A stretch of 64,000 nt of DNA from Halolamina salifodinae (lineage in GTDB: Archaea > Halobacteriota > Halobacteria > Halobacteriales > Haloferacaceae), in contig NZ_JAGGLC010000001.1 of the NCBI RefSeq assembly GCF_017874235.1, forward strand, positions 1 through 64,000. The letters are read 5' to 3'. Made by a program: the position numbers and the translations under genes. Below, one piece after another: positions 36,687 to 45,953 of the stretch (position 1 is the first letter of the stretch; every line of letters begins with the position of its first letter). Below the pieces are notes generated by a model. It worked only from the letters and a program-made list of their open reading frames with translations, ran no database searches and was not told the origin of the DNA.

Positions 36687-36761
36687 AGCGGGATGGGATA
36701 GCCAGGAGATTCCGCCGGGCTCATAACCCGGAGATCGGTAGTTCAAATCTACCTCCCGCTA
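36687..36761 (+). tRNA. Initiator tRNA-Met(CAU)
   Basis: 75 nt without an intron. The acceptor AGCGGG/CCCGCT is followed by discriminator A. The anticodon loop is C-T-CAT-A-A in a CCGGG/CCCGG stem with three G-C pairs, a feature of initiator tRNAs. The T loop is TTCAAAT in a GGTAG/CTACC stem. Sequence and D arm (GGGATAGCCAGGAGATTCC) match haloarchaeal initiator tRNA. The last 22 bases recur twice downstream. Confidence 0.93.
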
Positions 36762-36849
36762 TATTCTTTCGCCGGCAACAACGAACGCCGAGCCTCGCGA
36801 GGCGTTCGTACGCCGGCGAGGGTATAGCCCCGGAGTAGATTTGTCCCAG

Positions 36850-36907
36850 GGAACGACGTGAGCGTTAGCGAACGGAGTGACTGAAGTTCAAATCTACCTC
36901 CCGCTAT
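36850..36907 (+). repeat. Second copy of the tRNA-Met 3' end with a 36-base upstream repeat
   Basis: GGAACGACGTGAGCGTTAGC and the following bases to 36885, then the 22-base tRNA end. The same 58-base block recurs at 36996-37053. Confidence 0.8.
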
Positions 36908-36995
36908 GTTCTGTCGACGACAACTGTTCGAAGCGCCGAGCCTGCGAGGCGCGAGTCGTCGTCGACTGCAGAGCGAACGAGGAGATTTGAACTAA

Positions 36996-37053
36996 GGAAC
37001 GACGTGAGCGTTAGCGAACGGAGTGACTGAAGTTCAAATCTACCTCCCGCTAT
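36996..37053 (+). repeat. Third copy of the tRNA-Met 3' end with the same upstream repeat
   Basis: Matches 36850-36907 at a distance of 146 bases. Just upstream, GAGATTTGAAC is an inverted copy of part of the T-loop segment. Confidence 0.8.
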
Positions 37054-37140
37054 ATTCTCCTGCCGACAACCACGATCCACCAGTCGTGGCTCCGGTCGGC
37101 AGGGATATAGCGCCGACGACCGCGAGCAGTCGCCGATTCT

Positions 37141-37395
37141 TCACTCCTCACCGTTCTCGAACGCGGCTGCGACTCGCTCCTCGTCGCCGAGTTGAACCGC
37201 AACCCTGAGTCCGATCGCCACGAGACAGAGGCCGACCGCCACGCCGACGAGGCGGACGACGATGGAGAGCGGGCCGAAGAACGATTCGACGAGCGGATCG
37301 GCCGACCGGTAGCCGACGAACGTGGCGGCGAACGCCAGCCCGAACAGCGAGACGCCACCCCCGACGTACGTCATCACGGTCTCGAACGTGGACAT
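37141..37395 (-). CDS. Small two-helix membrane protein
   Basis: 84 residues from the ATG at 37395 (MSTFETVMTYVGGGVS). Two transmembrane helices (VSLFGLAFAATFVGY and VRLVGVAVGLCLVAIGL) and a short acidic tail. No family recognised. Confidence 0.55.
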   Translation of the reverse strand: MSTFETVMTYVGGGVSLFGLAFAATFVGYRSADPLVESFFGPLSIVVRLVGVAVGLCLVAIGLRVAVQLGDEERVAAAFENGEE

Positions 37396-37575
37396 CCTGC
37401 CCAGTCCTGTGGCTGGCGTGCACAAACCGTTTCCCCCGAAATCGTCGTGGAGCAGGTCGTGACCCCGACGCGGACAGCGACGCCGACTCCGATGCCGGCG
37501 AGTCGGCCGTCCCGGCGGTCACCCCCTGCGCCCACGAAGGACGGATTGATACGCCAGCGCTCCCACCATCCACCA

Positions 37576-37725
37576 ATGAGCGGCGACGACGACGACCTCT
37601 ACGACGGGAGCCTGCCCGAGGGGGAGACACCCACCGAGGACGGCCGTGTACTGAAGTTCGTGGTCGCCGCGGTGCTCGTGATCCTGGTGTACGCGGTGGT
37701 CACGATCCTGATCGCGGCGACCTAG
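37576..37725 (+). CDS. Small single-span membrane protein
   Basis: 49 residues: an acidic soluble head (MSGDDDDLYDGSLPEGETP) and one C-terminal helix (FVVAAVLVILVYAVVTILI). Its stop overlaps that of the convergent aminotransferase gene by 4 bp. Function unknown; the layout resembles many haloarchaeal tail-anchored micro-proteins. Confidence 0.55.
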   Translation: MSGDDDDLYDGSLPEGETPTEDGRVLKFVVAAVLVILVYAVVTILIAAT

Positions 37726-38594
37726 TAGAAGCGTTCCTCGATGCGCTCCCGGTAGTTCCGGGCGAGTAGCTTCGTTACCGGCCCGCCGCCGATGCGCGTC
37801 CCGTCGACGGCGTCGACGGGCCGGATCTCCCACGTGGAGTTGGTGCAGAACACCTCTTCAGCAGTGCGCAGCATCTCGGGGCCGAACGTCGCCTCGCGGA
37901 CCGGGATCCCCTCCTCCTGTGCGATGTCGAACACCGTCTCGCGCGTGATCCCGGGCAACACCGGCCCCGACAGCGCCGGCGTGAGCAGGCCGTCGCCGTC
38001 GACCGCAAAGACGTTGCTCGTCGCGCCCTCCGCGACGTTCCCCGCGGAATCGAGCATGATCGCCTCGTCGGCGTCGGTGCCCCGGAGTTCGAGGCGCGCG
38101 AGGATCCCGTTCAGGTAGTTGTGGGTCTTCGCCCGCGCCGGCACGGCCGCGTCCGGGATCCGCCGGGTGGAGACCGTCCGGAGCGTCGCCGGCCCGCCCC
38201 AGACCGGGTCGCCGTCGACGCCGCCGCGCGGGAGCGGCTTGACAACGACCACAACCGTCGGATCTACTTCCGGCTGAGGGTCGAGTTTCCCGGGCTGGAC
38301 GCCCCGAGAGATCGACAGTCGGACGTAGGCATCTTCGAGGTCGTTGGCGTCGAGGGTCGCGTGGACGCGGTCGTACAGGTCCGCACGCGAGAGCCCGTGG
38401 TCGAGCGCGAGGATCTCACAGGTCTCCTCCAGCCGTTCGGCGTGGGCACCCCAGCGGAACAGGTCGCCGCCGTAGGCCCGCATGGTCTCGAAGCCGGCGT
38501 CGCCGTACTGGAACCCCCGGTCCTCGACCGAGACAGTCGCCTCGCCCCGCGGGACCAAGTCGCCGTCGACGTGATAGCGACGTTCGTCGCTCAT
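37722..38594 (-). CDS. pabC: Class IV aminotransferase, probable aminodeoxychorismate lyase (PabC)
   Basis: A 290-residue PLP-dependent fold-type IV enzyme. The Schiff-base Lys is in PARAKTHNYLNGILAR, and the phosphate-binding segments EGATSNVF and LPGITRETVF are present. It is the last gene of pabB-pabA-pabC with 4-bp overlaps, so cleavage of aminodeoxychorismate to p-aminobenzoate and pyruvate is likely; the fold alone would also allow branched-chain or D-amino-acid aminotransferase activity. Start at 38594 lies within the pabA stop. Confidence 0.83.
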   Translation of the reverse strand: MSDERRYHVDGDLVPRGEATVSVEDRGFQYGDAGFETMRAYGGDLFRWGAHAERLEETCEILALDHGLSRADLYDRVHATLDANDLEDAYVRLSISRGVQPGKLDPQPEVDPTVVVVVKPLPRGGVDGDPVWGGPATLRTVSTRRIPDAAVPARAKTHNYLNGILARLELRGTDADEAIMLDSAGNVAEGATSNVFAVDGDGLLTPALSGPVLPGITRETVFDIAQEEGIPVREATFGPEMLRTAEEVFCTNSTWEIRPVDAVDGTRIGGGPVTKLLARNYRERIEERFY

Positions 38595-39190
38595 CGCTCG
38601 GACTCTCGACAGATCGTGAGGAAGTTCCGGATCATCTGTTTGCCGTGTCCGGTCAGGATGCTCTCGGGATGGAACTGCACGCCGACGTGGGCCTTCTCGC
38701 GGTGGCGGACCGCCATCACGACCGCCTCGTCGTCGGTCGTCGCGGTCTCGATCAACGATCCCGGGATGGCCGAGCACTCGACTGCCAGCGAGTGGTACCG
38801 CCCGACCCGGATGCCGTCCGGCAGGCCGGCGAACACGCCCTCGCCGTCGTGGCTGATCCGCGAGGGCTTGCCGTGGACCACCGCGTCGGCGTGGCTCACC
38901 GGCGCGCCGTTCTGTGCACAGAGCGCCTGATGACCGAGACAGACACCTAGCGTCGGGTAGTCGAGGTCGAACACGTTCATCGAGACGCCGGCCTCCTCTG
39001 GCGTGCCCGGGCCGGGCGAGACGACGATGCCGTCCGGGTCCATCTCCCGAATACCCCGCACGTCGACGGCGTCGTTGCGCCGAACCGTTACCTCGCCGCC
39101 GGTCGACTGGACCGCCTCGCCGACGTACTGCACGAGGTTGTAGACGAACGAGTCGTAGTTGTCGATCACGAGGATCTGGGGGCGGCTCAT
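38591..39190 (-). CDS. pabA: Glutamine amidotransferase subunit PabA/TrpG
   Basis: A 199-residue class I glutaminase. It begins [17 protein letters not shown]; the catalytic triad is C in GVCLGHQAL plus the H and E of VQFHPESI, and the oxyanion strand is [11 protein letters not shown]. It supplies ammonia to the synthase subunit encoded just upstream (4-bp overlap). TrpG and PabA are indistinguishable by these motifs; the pabC neighbour favours p-aminobenzoate synthesis. Confidence 0.88.
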   Translation of the reverse strand: MSRPQILVIDNYDSFVYNLVQYVGEAVQSTGGEVTVRRNDAVDVRGIREMDPDGIVVSPGPGTPEEAGVSMNVFDLDYPTLGVCLGHQALCAQNGAPVSHADAVVHGKPSRISHDGEGVFAGLPDGIRVGRYHSLAVECSAIPGSLIETATTDDEAVVMAVRHREKAHVGVQFHPESILTGHGKQMIRNFLTICRESER

Positions 39191-40839
39191 CGCTCTGCCC
39201 CCGGGTCGGCAGCCGCGCCTCCTTCGACAGCCGATTCCCCGCCGTCGTCGGCCACTTCCAGATGACCCTGTTCCAGCGCGGCGTCGACGGCCCGGATCAG
39301 CCCCCGGGCCTTGTCCAGCGTCTCCTCGTACTCCGCATCCGGGTCGGAGTCGTGGACGATGCCGGCACCGACGCTGAGGTGGTACTCATCGGCGTGGCGC
39401 ACCAGCGTCCGGATCACGATGTTGAGCGTCGCCCGGCCGTCGAAGCCGAAGATGCCCATACTGCCGGTGTAGGGACCGCGGCGGCGGTCTTCGAGTTCGT
39501 CGATGATCTCCATCGTTCGAGGCTTGGGTGCGCCGGTGATGGTGCCGCCGGGGAACGTCGCCGCGACGGCGTCGGCGAGCGTGCCGTCCTCCCGGAGTTC
39601 CCCCTCGATCAGCGAGACGAGATGCATCACCTCGGCGTAGCGGTCGACCCGGCGGTACTCCGTCACGTCGACAGTGCCGTACTCGCTGATTTTCCCGAGG
39701 TCGTTCCGTTCGAGGTCGACCAGCATCGCGTGTTCGGCGCGCTCCTTCTCGTCGGTCCGGAGGTCGTCGGCCAGCGCGGCGTCCTCGGCGTTGGTGTCGC
39801 CGCGGGGGCGCGTCCCGGCGATGGGTTCGGTCAGCAGGCGGTCCCCCTCCCGGTCCAGCAGGAGTTCGGGACTCGCACTCACCAGATCGACGCCCGGGAA
39901 CTCCAGCAGGCCGGAGTAGGGCGCGGGGTTGACCTCCCGGAGCGCGTCGTAGGCCTCGACGGGGTGGACCGCGGCTGGTGCGGCGAGGCGCTGGGAGATG
40001 TTCGCCTGAAACGTGTCGCCCTCGCGGATGTACGCCTTGACCTGCCGGGTGCGCTCGCGGAAGGTCTCGCGCCCACAGGTGCTCCTGAAGCGTGCTTCGT
40101 CGGTGTCGCCAGAACGCTCTGCGTTCTGGCTGCCTCCCGAATCGCTGTGCGATTCGGGAACGTCGACGGGCGCGGGACCGACTTCGGGGTCGCCGACGTG
40201 AGCCTGCCGAGCCAGCTCATCGGCAGTCGCTAGCGCGCGGTCGTAGCAGGCGTCGAGCGCCGCCTCGTCGGCGTCCTCGGGGATCCGGGGACAGGCGGTG
40301 ATTCGTAAGGTAGTCTCGCCATCGCGGGGTTCCTCCCACGTCGCGAGGCAGTCGTACACCGCGATCTGGAGGGTTGGCAGGCCGCGGTCGGCGGCGGCCG
40401 CGCCGGCGCCAGGGAGGGACTCGAGTTCCCGCGCGATGTCGTAGGAGAGCCAGCCGATAGCGCCGCAGGGGTAGGGGACGTCGCAGTCGCCGCGGACCAA
40501 CTGCTCCCCGTCGAGCAGACCGTCGAGCGCCGCGAGGCTTTCTGAGCGCTTGGCACCGAACCCGCGGTCGGGTTCGTCGGCCCACCAGTTCTCGGACAGC
40601 ACGGCCTCGCCGCTGGCGGTCAGGAAATCGACGGGATCGACGCCGAAGTAGCCCCGTCCGGACTGGCCGCCGGTGGTCTCCAGAAACGCGCCACCGGACT
40701 CTCCGCGGGCGCGGCGGTAGGCCGTGAACGGGTCATCGACGACAGTCGTGATCTCGACGGGCACGCGAGCGCCCGCCGGCGCGTCCGCAGCCACGGCGTG
40801 GAAGCGTTCCGGCGTGGTGACCACCGTGGTCTCGGTCAT
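39187..40839 (-). CDS. pabB: Aminodeoxychorismate/anthranilate synthase component I
   Basis: A 550-residue chorismate-binding enzyme. Conserved core motifs are [44 protein letters not shown] and [15 protein letters not shown] also occurs in TrpE, so assignment to PabB rests on the linked pabA and pabC. Between the N-terminal domain and the core is a low-complexity linker ([20 protein letters not shown]) whose DNA is two perfect hairpins in a row (40109-40129 and 40135-40159); it looks like an in-frame insertion. Confidence 0.85.
   Translation of the reverse strand: MTETTVVTTPERFHAVAADAPAGARVPVEITTVVDDPFTAYRRARGESGGAFLETTGGQSGRGYFGVDPVDFLTASGEAVLSENWWADEPDRGFGAKRSESLAALDGLLDGEQLVRGDCDVPYPCGAIGWLSYDIARELESLPGAGAAAADRGLPTLQIAVYDCLATWEEPRDGETTLRITACPRIPEDADEAALDACYDRALATADELARQAHVGDPEVGPAPVDVPESHSDSGGSQNAERSGDTDEARFRSTCGRETFRERTRQVKAYIREGDTFQANISQRLAAPAAVHPVEAYDALREVNPAPYSGLLEFPGVDLVSASPELLLDREGDRLLTEPIAGTRPRGDTNAEDAALADDLRTDEKERAEHAMLVDLERNDLGKISEYGTVDVTEYRRVDRYAEVMHLVSLIEGELREDGTLADAVAATFPGGTITGAPKPRTMEIIDELEDRRRGPYTGSMGIFGFDGRATLNIVIRTLVRHADEYHLSVGAGIVHDSDPDAEYEETLDKARGLIRAVDAALEQGHLEVADDGGESAVEGGAAADPGAER
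40109..40159. repeat. Double hairpin inserted in pabB
   Basis: Hairpin 1: CCAGAACGC, loop TCT, GCGTTCTGG (40109-40129). Five bases later hairpin 2: TCCCGAATCGC, loop TGT, GCGATTCGGGA (40135-40159). The reading frame is kept. Hairpin 1 has the same stem as one in aroE, 1.7 kb away. Confidence 0.75.
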
Positions 40840-40883
40840 GGCTCCACCGACGGCGGCAGGGCGCTAAAAACGAGCGGGTTCCG

Positions 40884-41471
40884 TTACTCCTCGTCGCTCG
40901 CGCGGTCGATCCACTTCCGGACGGTCTTCTCGGGCACCGTGGTTCGCTCGGCGACATCCGCGGCGTCGGCGCCCGCGAGGTCGGCGACGGTCTCGACCCC
41001 GATCTCGCCGAGTCGCTCGGAGTAGGCCGGGCCGATCCCCTTGATCTCGTCGACCGGTTCGGTGTCCGCCTCGCCGTCCGCCTCGGCTTCGGCCGCCGCT
41101 TCCTCGGCTTTGGCCTCGGCGATCTCGTCCTCGACGGTCCTCTCGGCATCGGGCTGGTCGACATCGACGTCGGCTTCCTCGACGTCGGTGGATTCGTCCT
41201 CGGCGTCCGGGCCAGCGGCCTCAGCGGGTTCGGCCCGGCCGGACGCCTCGGCCTGTGCCTCCTCCTCGTCGACGAGGGACTCCGTCGACGCGTCGGCGTC
41301 GGTGCCAGCCGCGACCGGTTCGCCCGCCTCTTCGTCAGTGTCGACACCTTTGACTGCCGCCTCGGTCTCGGCATCGGCCTCGCTACCCTTTACTGTCACG
41401 TCGCGCTCGGAGCGGCCACTGTCCTCGCTCGTGCCCAGTCCGAGGAGCCGTTTGAGCTTCCGCAGTACCAT
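40884..41471 (-). CDS. Helix-hairpin-helix protein with a long acidic region
   Basis: 195 residues. A short basic N-terminus (MVLRKLKRLLGLG) is followed by about 115 very acidic, Ala-rich residues. The C-terminal ~60 residues hold a helix-hairpin-helix unit (EIKGIGPAYSERLGEIGVETVADLAGADAADVAERT) like those in DUF4332 and topoisomerase-type helical hairpins. Probably nucleic-acid or protein binding; the role is unknown. It lies between pabB and aroE on the same strand. Confidence 0.7.
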   Translation of the reverse strand: MVLRKLKRLLGLGTSEDSGRSERDVTVKGSEADAETEAAVKGVDTDEEAGEPVAAGTDADASTESLVDEEEAQAEASGRAEPAEAAGPDAEDESTDVEEADVDVDQPDAERTVEDEIAEAKAEEAAAEAEADGEADTEPVDEIKGIGPAYSERLGEIGVETVADLAGADAADVAERTTVPEKTVRKWIDRASDEE

Positions 41472-41553
41472 ACTGTCGCGGAAGATGATCCCCGATGGTA
41501 AAAACCCAGCGTCGCCTTCGGTCGGTTCAGCCCCGGAAACGGGTGGTCCGAAC

Positions 41554-42462
41554 TCAGAGCCGGTCCCGGAGCGCCTCGTTCATCGCCGCGACGGGGGCGT
41601 CGACGCCGGTCCAGCGCTCGAACGCCGCGACGCCCTGGAACAGCAGCATCCACGCGCCGTCGACCGTCTCCGCGCCCGCCCTGCCGGCATCCCGCAGGAG
41701 TTTGGTCCGAAGCGGCGAGTAGACCGCGTCTAACACCGCGAGGTCGCCGTGGAGCAGCTCGGCAGGGACGGGCGAGGTGTCGGGGTCCCCCATGCCGACG
41801 CTGGTGGCGTTCACGAGCAGATCCGCCTCGGAGAGCCGTTGGTCAAGTGCGTCGAGGCCGCCAGCTTCGACGTCACCAGAACGCGAAGCGTTCTGGTTGG
41901 CGAACGAGAGCCGCTGGCTCTCGTTAACGCCGAGGCCGGCGAAATCATCGGCAAGGGCTTCTGCACGCTCCACGGTCCGGTTGGCGACGAACACCTCGGC
42001 GCCCGCGTCAGCCAGCGCGTAGGTGGCCGCCCGGCCCGCACCGCCGGCGCCGACGACGACCGCGGAGTTGCCCGCGATTTCCACATCGTGGTGCTCGAAC
42101 GCCCTGACGACACCCTCCACGTCGGTGTTGTGGCCCTCCGGACGGTCGTCGCCGTCGCCGGCGTCGCCACTCTCGCCGTCCCCGCCGGCCTCGTCGAACG
42201 TGATGGTGTTGACTGCACCCACCGCCTCCGCCGTCGGCGTCGGGTCGACGTACGGCAGCACCTCCTGCTTGAACGGGACGGTGACGTTGAGGCCGGCGAC
42301 GCCCAGCGCGTCGGCGCCCTCGACGGCCGCCGCGATGCGCTCGGGGTCGGCTTCGAGCGTGACGTACCGCGCGTCGAGTGAGCGCGCTTCGTAGGCGGCC
42401 TCGTGCATCGGCGGCGAGAGCGAGTGTTCCACGGGGTTGCCGATCAGGCCGTAAACGTCCAT
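41554..42462 (-). CDS. aroE: Shikimate dehydrogenase (AroE)
   Basis: A 302-residue NADP-dependent enzyme of the chorismate pathway. [20 protein letters not shown] and [16 protein letters not shown] (catalytic Lys) form the substrate domain; [16 protein letters not shown] and [14 protein letters not shown] the cofactor domain. It is longer than the usual ~270 residues because of a short acidic insert after NTITFDEA and a second insert ([20 protein letters not shown]) encoded by two hairpins at 41876-41925. Nearby pabABC uses the pathway end product. Confidence 0.92.
   Translation of the reverse strand: MDVYGLIGNPVEHSLSPPMHEAAYEARSLDARYVTLEADPERIAAAVEGADALGVAGLNVTVPFKQEVLPYVDPTPTAEAVGAVNTITFDEAGGDGESGDAGDGDDRPEGHNTDVEGVVRAFEHHDVEIAGNSAVVVGAGGAGRAATYALADAGAEVFVANRTVERAEALADDFAGLGVNESQRLSFANQNASRSGDVEAGGLDALDQRLSEADLLVNATSVGMGDPDTSPVPAELLHGDLAVLDAVYSPLRTKLLRDAGRAGAETVDGAWMLLFQGVAAFERWTGVDAPVAAMNEALRDRL
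41876..41925. repeat. Double hairpin inserted in aroE
   Basis: Hairpin 1: CCAGAACGC, loop GAA, GCGTTCTGG (41876-41896). Six bases later hairpin 2: AACGAGAGCC, loop GCT, GGCTCTCGTT (41903-41925). Same design and same first stem as in pabB, but with different loops. Confidence 0.75.
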
Positions 42463-42560
42463 ACCCGTCCCAGCACCAGCGCGAGCAAAAACCCCGCGGC
42501 GTCCACGGGGGGCTCGCCGGAGCCGACGGCTACTTTGCCGACGCCGTCGGAGCCTCGCCC

Positions 42561-43898
42561 ATGACTATCGGCATCGTCGTCTCGCGGGCCGACCGGGCCT
42601 CGGTGCATATCGGCGAGCAGCTGCTCGCGCAGGGCAACTGGACCGAACACGAGGACGACGAGCGCCCGGACGCCGACGGCGGCGGCGCGTACTACCGCGA
42701 CGGCCCGTTCGAACTCCGGGAGTTCGACGAACTCCACATCGACCTCGACGACCCCGCGCCAGCGTTCAGCGAGGCGCCGCGCCTCCTCGTTTTCGTCTCC
42801 CGGCACTCCGGCGAGACGGGCGCGCTCCTGACTGGCCACTTCACCGGGAACTTCGGCGAGGCGGAGTACGGCGGCGCCGACGCCGACCTCGCCGAGACGG
42901 CACCCAGCGCGCTTTCGGCGTATCTCGGCGCGCTCGGCGCGCACGCGCCGGATGGATACGACATCGCCGTCGAAGGCACCCACCACGGACCCACGGCGCT
43001 CGACACACCCTCCTTCTTCGCGGAACTGGGCAGCGGCGACGAGCAGTGGGACGACCCCGAGGGCGCCCGCGCGGTGGCGCAGGCCGTGCTCTCGCTCCGT
43101 GGCGTCGGCGCCCACCGGGAGCGACAGCTCGTCGGTATCGGCGGCGGCCACTACGCCCCGCGATTTGGCCGCGTCGTGCGTGAGACGCCGTGGGCGGTGG
43201 GCCACATCGCCAGCGACTGGCAACTGGAAGAACTGGGCCATCCACGGACGAACGAGGCCAGGGAAGTGCTTGAGGCGGCGTTCGAGCGCAGCGGTGCCAC
43301 CCACGCGCTGCTGGACGGCGAGCACCCCGAGGTGGCCGAGGCCATCGAGGCTCTAGGCTATCGAATCGTCAGCGAGACGTGGGTCCGGACCGTCGGCGAC
43401 CGGCCGCTGGGGCTTGTGCGGGCGCTTGAATCCTCGGTGGCAACCGTCGACGAGGGGCTCCGATTCGGCGCGCGCGTGCCGGATTCCGCGGACGACTGGG
43501 AGAAAGTGAGCCTGCCCGACGACTTGCTGGCGACCGCCCAGAACGTCGACGGCGAGGCGACACGAGCGGCGGTTCGGGAGGCGACTGTAGCCTTCGACAC
43601 TATCGAAAACGGCACCCGGGCGAAGGGTGACGCCGCGGTTCCCGATGGCGATTCCTACGCCAACCTGATCGGCGATCTGGCGGCGATCCTGCGCGAGGAC
43701 TACGACGAGGTGTCTGTCGCAGCCGACGCCGTGGTGGCTCGGGAGGAGGCGTTCGACCCCGAGAAGGCACGGAAGTTGGGGATCCCCGAGGGCCCGAAGA
43801 TGGGGATGCTCTCGGGTGGCCAGCCCGTCGAGGTCGACGGCGAGCGGATCCCGCCCACAGCGGTCCACAGCGAGCGTGAGGAGCGGTTCCCGGTGTAG
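42561..43898 (+). CDS. dtdA: D-aminoacyl-tRNA deacylase DtdA (GEK1-like)
   Basis: A 445-residue zinc-dependent archaeal/plant-type enzyme that removes D-amino acids from mischarged tRNAs. The N-terminal half has [58 protein letters not shown] and [11 protein letters not shown], the family motifs with the likely metal-binding His residues. A C-terminal extension of about 170 residues (with [20 protein letters not shown] near its end) is typical of haloarchaeal DtdA. The ATG at 42561 is the natural start; the upstream frame is the shadow of the aroE promoter region. Confidence 0.9.
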   Translation: MTIGIVVSRADRASVHIGEQLLAQGNWTEHEDDERPDADGGGAYYRDGPFELREFDELHIDLDDPAPAFSEAPRLLVFVSRHSGETGALLTGHFTGNFGEAEYGGADADLAETAPSALSAYLGALGAHAPDGYDIAVEGTHHGPTALDTPSFFAELGSGDEQWDDPEGARAVAQAVLSLRGVGAHRERQLVGIGGGHYAPRFGRVVRETPWAVGHIASDWQLEELGHPRTNEAREVLEAAFERSGATHALLDGEHPEVAEAIEALGYRIVSETWVRTVGDRPLGLVRALESSVATVDEGLRFGARVPDSADDWEKVSLPDDLLATAQNVDGEATRAAVREATVAFDTIENGTRAKGDAAVPDGDSYANLIGDLAAILREDYDEVSVAADAVVAREEAFDPEKARKLGIPEGPKMGMLSGGQPVEVDGERIPPTAVHSEREERFPV

Positions 43899-43967
43899 AT
43901 CGGCGGCGGATCTCGAGTTCGGACCATGCAGAAAGATGAATAGGCTCCACCGTATACCCCTGAGCAA

Positions 43968-45125
43968 ATGGACTCCATCGTAGAAGAGGCAATCGACGAG
44001 GCCGAAGGCGAGGGCAGCGGGGAGCCCGAGCCGACGGCCGAGGAGGAGACGCCGGCAGCGACCGACGCCGGCAGCGAGACGCCCACCTCGGGGAAGATGA
44101 CCGACGAGCAGCTTCAGGACGTTCTACAGGACCTGAAGACCAACATCACGGTGGTCGGCTGTGGCGGCGCGGGCGGCAACACCGTCAACCGGATGCACGA
44201 GGAGGGGATCCACGGCGCGAAGCTGGTCGCCGCCAACACCGACGTCCAGCACCTCGTCTCCATTGAGGCCGACACGAAGATCCTGATGGGCAAGGAGAAA
44301 ACGCAGGGCCGGGGCGCCGGCTCGCTCCCGCAGGTCGGCGAGGAGGCCGCCATCGAGTCTCAGGAGGAGATCAAGGACTCAATCGCCGGCTCGGACATGG
44401 TGTTCGTCACTGCCGGGCTCGGCGGCGGTACCGGGACTGGCTCGGCGCCCGTCGTCGCCAAGGCCGCACAGGCCGCGGGCGCGCTGACTATCTCCATCGT
44501 CACCACGCCCTTCACTGCGGAGGGTGAAGTCCGGCGGACGAACGCCGAAGCGGGCCTCGAACGGCTGCGTGACGTGTCGGACACCGTCATCGTCGTGCCG
44601 AACGACCGACTGCTCGACGCCGTCGGGAAGCTCCCCGTGAAGCAGGCGTTCAAGGTCTCCGACGAGGTGCTGATGCGCTCGGTCAAGGGGATCACCGAAC
44701 TGATCACCAAGCCCGGGCTGGTGAACCTCGACTTCGCCGACGTTCGCACCGTGATGGAGAAGGGTGGCGTCGCGATGATCGGCCTCGGCGAGTCCGACAC
44801 CGAGGAGAAAGCCGAGGACTCGGTCCAGTCCGCGCTCCGTTCCCCGCTGTTGGACGTGGACATCTCCGGCGCCAACTCCGCGCTGGTGAACGTCACCGGT
44901 GGCTCGGACATGTCCATCGGCGAGGCAGAGGGCGTCGTCGAGGAGATCTACGACCGGATCGACCCCGACGCACGGATCATCTGGGGGACCTCCGTCGACG
45001 AGGAGATCGAGGGTCGGATGCGGACGATGATCGTCGTGACTGGGGTGGAGTCCCCCCAGATCTACGGCGGCGGCGAGGGCACGGGGCGCGGTCCCTCGCC
45101 CGAGCAGCTGCAGGACGTGAACTGA
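43968..45125 (+). CDS. ftsZ1: Cell division protein FtsZ1
   Basis: A 385-residue tubulin-like GTPase. The acidic N-terminal extension ([15 protein letters not shown] ...) precedes [15 protein letters not shown], the GTP signature [12 protein letters not shown] and the T7 region [11 protein letters not shown]. The extension sequence and the downstream secE and spt5 genes match the haloarchaeal FtsZ1 locus, whose product assembles at mid-cell and supports division with FtsZ2. A short C-terminal tail follows the core. Confidence 0.95.
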   Translation: MDSIVEEAIDEAEGEGSGEPEPTAEEETPAATDAGSETPTSGKMTDEQLQDVLQDLKTNITVVGCGGAGGNTVNRMHEEGIHGAKLVAANTDVQHLVSIEADTKILMGKEKTQGRGAGSLPQVGEEAAIESQEEIKDSIAGSDMVFVTAGLGGGTGTGSAPVVAKAAQAAGALTISIVTTPFTAEGEVRRTNAEAGLERLRDVSDTVIVVPNDRLLDAVGKLPVKQAFKVSDEVLMRSVKGITELITKPGLVNLDFADVRTVMEKGGVAMIGLGESDTEEKAEDSVQSALRSPLLDVDISGANSALVNVTGGSDMSIGEAEGVVEEIYDRIDPDARIIWGTSVDEEIEGRMRTMIVVTGVESPQIYGGGEGTGRGPSPEQLQDVN

Positions 45126-45162
45126 GCCGAAACCGCGGTTCCGACGTTTTCCTGACCCGAGC

Positions 45163-45176
45163 GCGTATTCAATAGA
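45163..45176 (+). promoter_or_regulatory. AT-rich promoter element before secE
   Basis: GCGTATTCAATAGA stands out from GC-rich surroundings 34-47 bases before the secE ATG; a TATA box here would give a short leader. SecE and Spt5 may thus be transcribed apart from ftsZ1. Confidence 0.35.
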
Positions 45177-45209
45177 TAGAAAAGGCGTCGGGCTGAACTT
45201 CACAGCAAG

Positions 45210-45395
45210 ATGGACGTCAAATACGACCTCTCGGAGTACATCCGCGTGCTCAAACTCGCGAGCACCCCCGAGTGGGAGGAGTTCTCGATGGTCGCCAAGA
45301 TCGCCGGGGCCGGCATCTTCCTCATCGGCTTTCTCGGGTTCGTGATGTTCGCGATCATGAGCTTCGTGCCGGGCGCCGTCCCGGGTGGTGCGTAG
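45210..45395 (+). CDS. secE: SecE/Sec61-gamma, protein translocase subunit
   Basis: 61 residues: an amphipathic N-terminal helix (YIRVLKLASTPEWEEFSMVAKI, with the conserved PEWEEF) and one tilted transmembrane helix (GAGIFLIGFLGFVMFAIM). It clamps SecY in the membrane. The spt5 gene begins on the base right after its stop. Confidence 0.92.
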   Translation: MDVKYDLSEYIRVLKLASTPEWEEFSMVAKIAGAGIFLIGFLGFVMFAIMSFVPGAVPGGA

Positions 45396-45833
45396 ATGCC
45401 GATCTACGCCGTCAAAACCACCGCGAGACAGGAAGAGACCGTCGCCGACATGATCGCCTCGAAAGAGATGGCCGAGATCCACGCCGTGCTGGCGCCGGAC
45501 TCGCTGACCTCCTACGTGATGGTCGAAGCCGACGACGACTCGATCATCGAGCGACTGCTCGACGAGATCCCCCACGCCAACGGGATCGTCCCGGGCACGT
45601 CGTCGATGACCGAGGTCGAACATTTCCTCTCGCCGACCCCGGACGTGGAGGGGATCGCCGAGGGCGACATCGTCGAACTGATCGCCGGCCCGTTCAAAGG
45701 CGAGAAAGCACAGGTCCAGCGCATCGACGAGGGCAAGGACCAGGTGACGGTCGAACTGTACGAGGCGACGGTGCCGATCCCGGTCACGGTGCGTGGCGAC
45801 CAGATCCGGGTGCTCGACTCCGAGGAGCGATAG
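45396..45833 (+). CDS. spt5: Transcription elongation factor Spt5 (NusG homologue)
   Basis: 145 residues: an NGN domain ([19 protein letters not shown] ... [16 protein letters not shown]) and a C-terminal KOW domain ([23 protein letters not shown]). It binds the RNA polymerase clamp together with Spt4 and promotes elongation. The secE-spt5 pair is the archaeal counterpart of bacterial secE-nusG. A hairpin straddles its stop codon (CGAGGAGC/GCTCCTCG). Confidence 0.95.
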   Translation: MPIYAVKTTARQEETVADMIASKEMAEIHAVLAPDSLTSYVMVEADDDSIIERLLDEIPHANGIVPGTSSMTEVEHFLSPTPDVEGIAEGDIVELIAGPFKGEKAQVQRIDEGKDQVTVELYEATVPIPVTVRGDQIRVLDSEER

Positions 45834-45847
45834 CTCCTCGTGCCGAA

Positions 45848-45870
45848 CGAACGGCGCGTTGCGCCGTTCG
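45848..45870. repeat. Perfect hairpin with a three-base loop after spt5
   Basis: CGAACGGCGC, loop GTT, GCGCCGTTCG: a 10-bp stem. It is in the right place for an spt5 terminator but belongs to the same structural class as the intragenic palindromes. Confidence 0.6.
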
Positions 45871-45953
45871 TCGACAGCGAGGAACGGTAGTCTCTCGCGC
45901 CGCCGCTCGAAGCGGGAAACAGTTTTTCAGAACGTCGGCGCCGCGTGTCGACG

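Larger units (their letters stand above)
36741..37111 (+). repeat. Tandem array of tRNA-Met 3' ends, each followed by a hairpin
   Basis: The 22-base 3' end of the initiator tRNA (from GTTCAAATCT through CCGCTAT) occurs at 36741, 36886 and 37032, with spacings of 145 and 146. Each copy runs into a different but structurally alike hairpin: 36770-36818 (stems CGCCGGC/GCCGGCG and CGAACGCC/GGCGTTCG), the second with GTCGACGAC/GTCGTCGAC, and 37060-37102 (CTGCCGA/TCGGCAG and CCACGA/TCGTGG). In copies 1 and 3 the tRNA end GCTATA pairs with TATAGC beyond the hairpin. No gene is present. Confidence 0.8.

Noticed and set aside
36741..37053. Regular repeats with spacers, CRISPR-like
   Set aside because: Only three copies, 145-146 bp apart, and the repeat is the tRNA 3' end; no cas genes nearby.
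37396..37575. Possible gene between the two small membrane proteins
   Set aside because: Open frames exist on both strands but none has a plausible start, hydrophobic pattern or motif.
39187..40839. Calling this gene trpE
   Set aside because: PIAGT would allow it, but the overlapping pabA-pabC gene order fits p-aminobenzoate synthesis better; no other trp gene is near.
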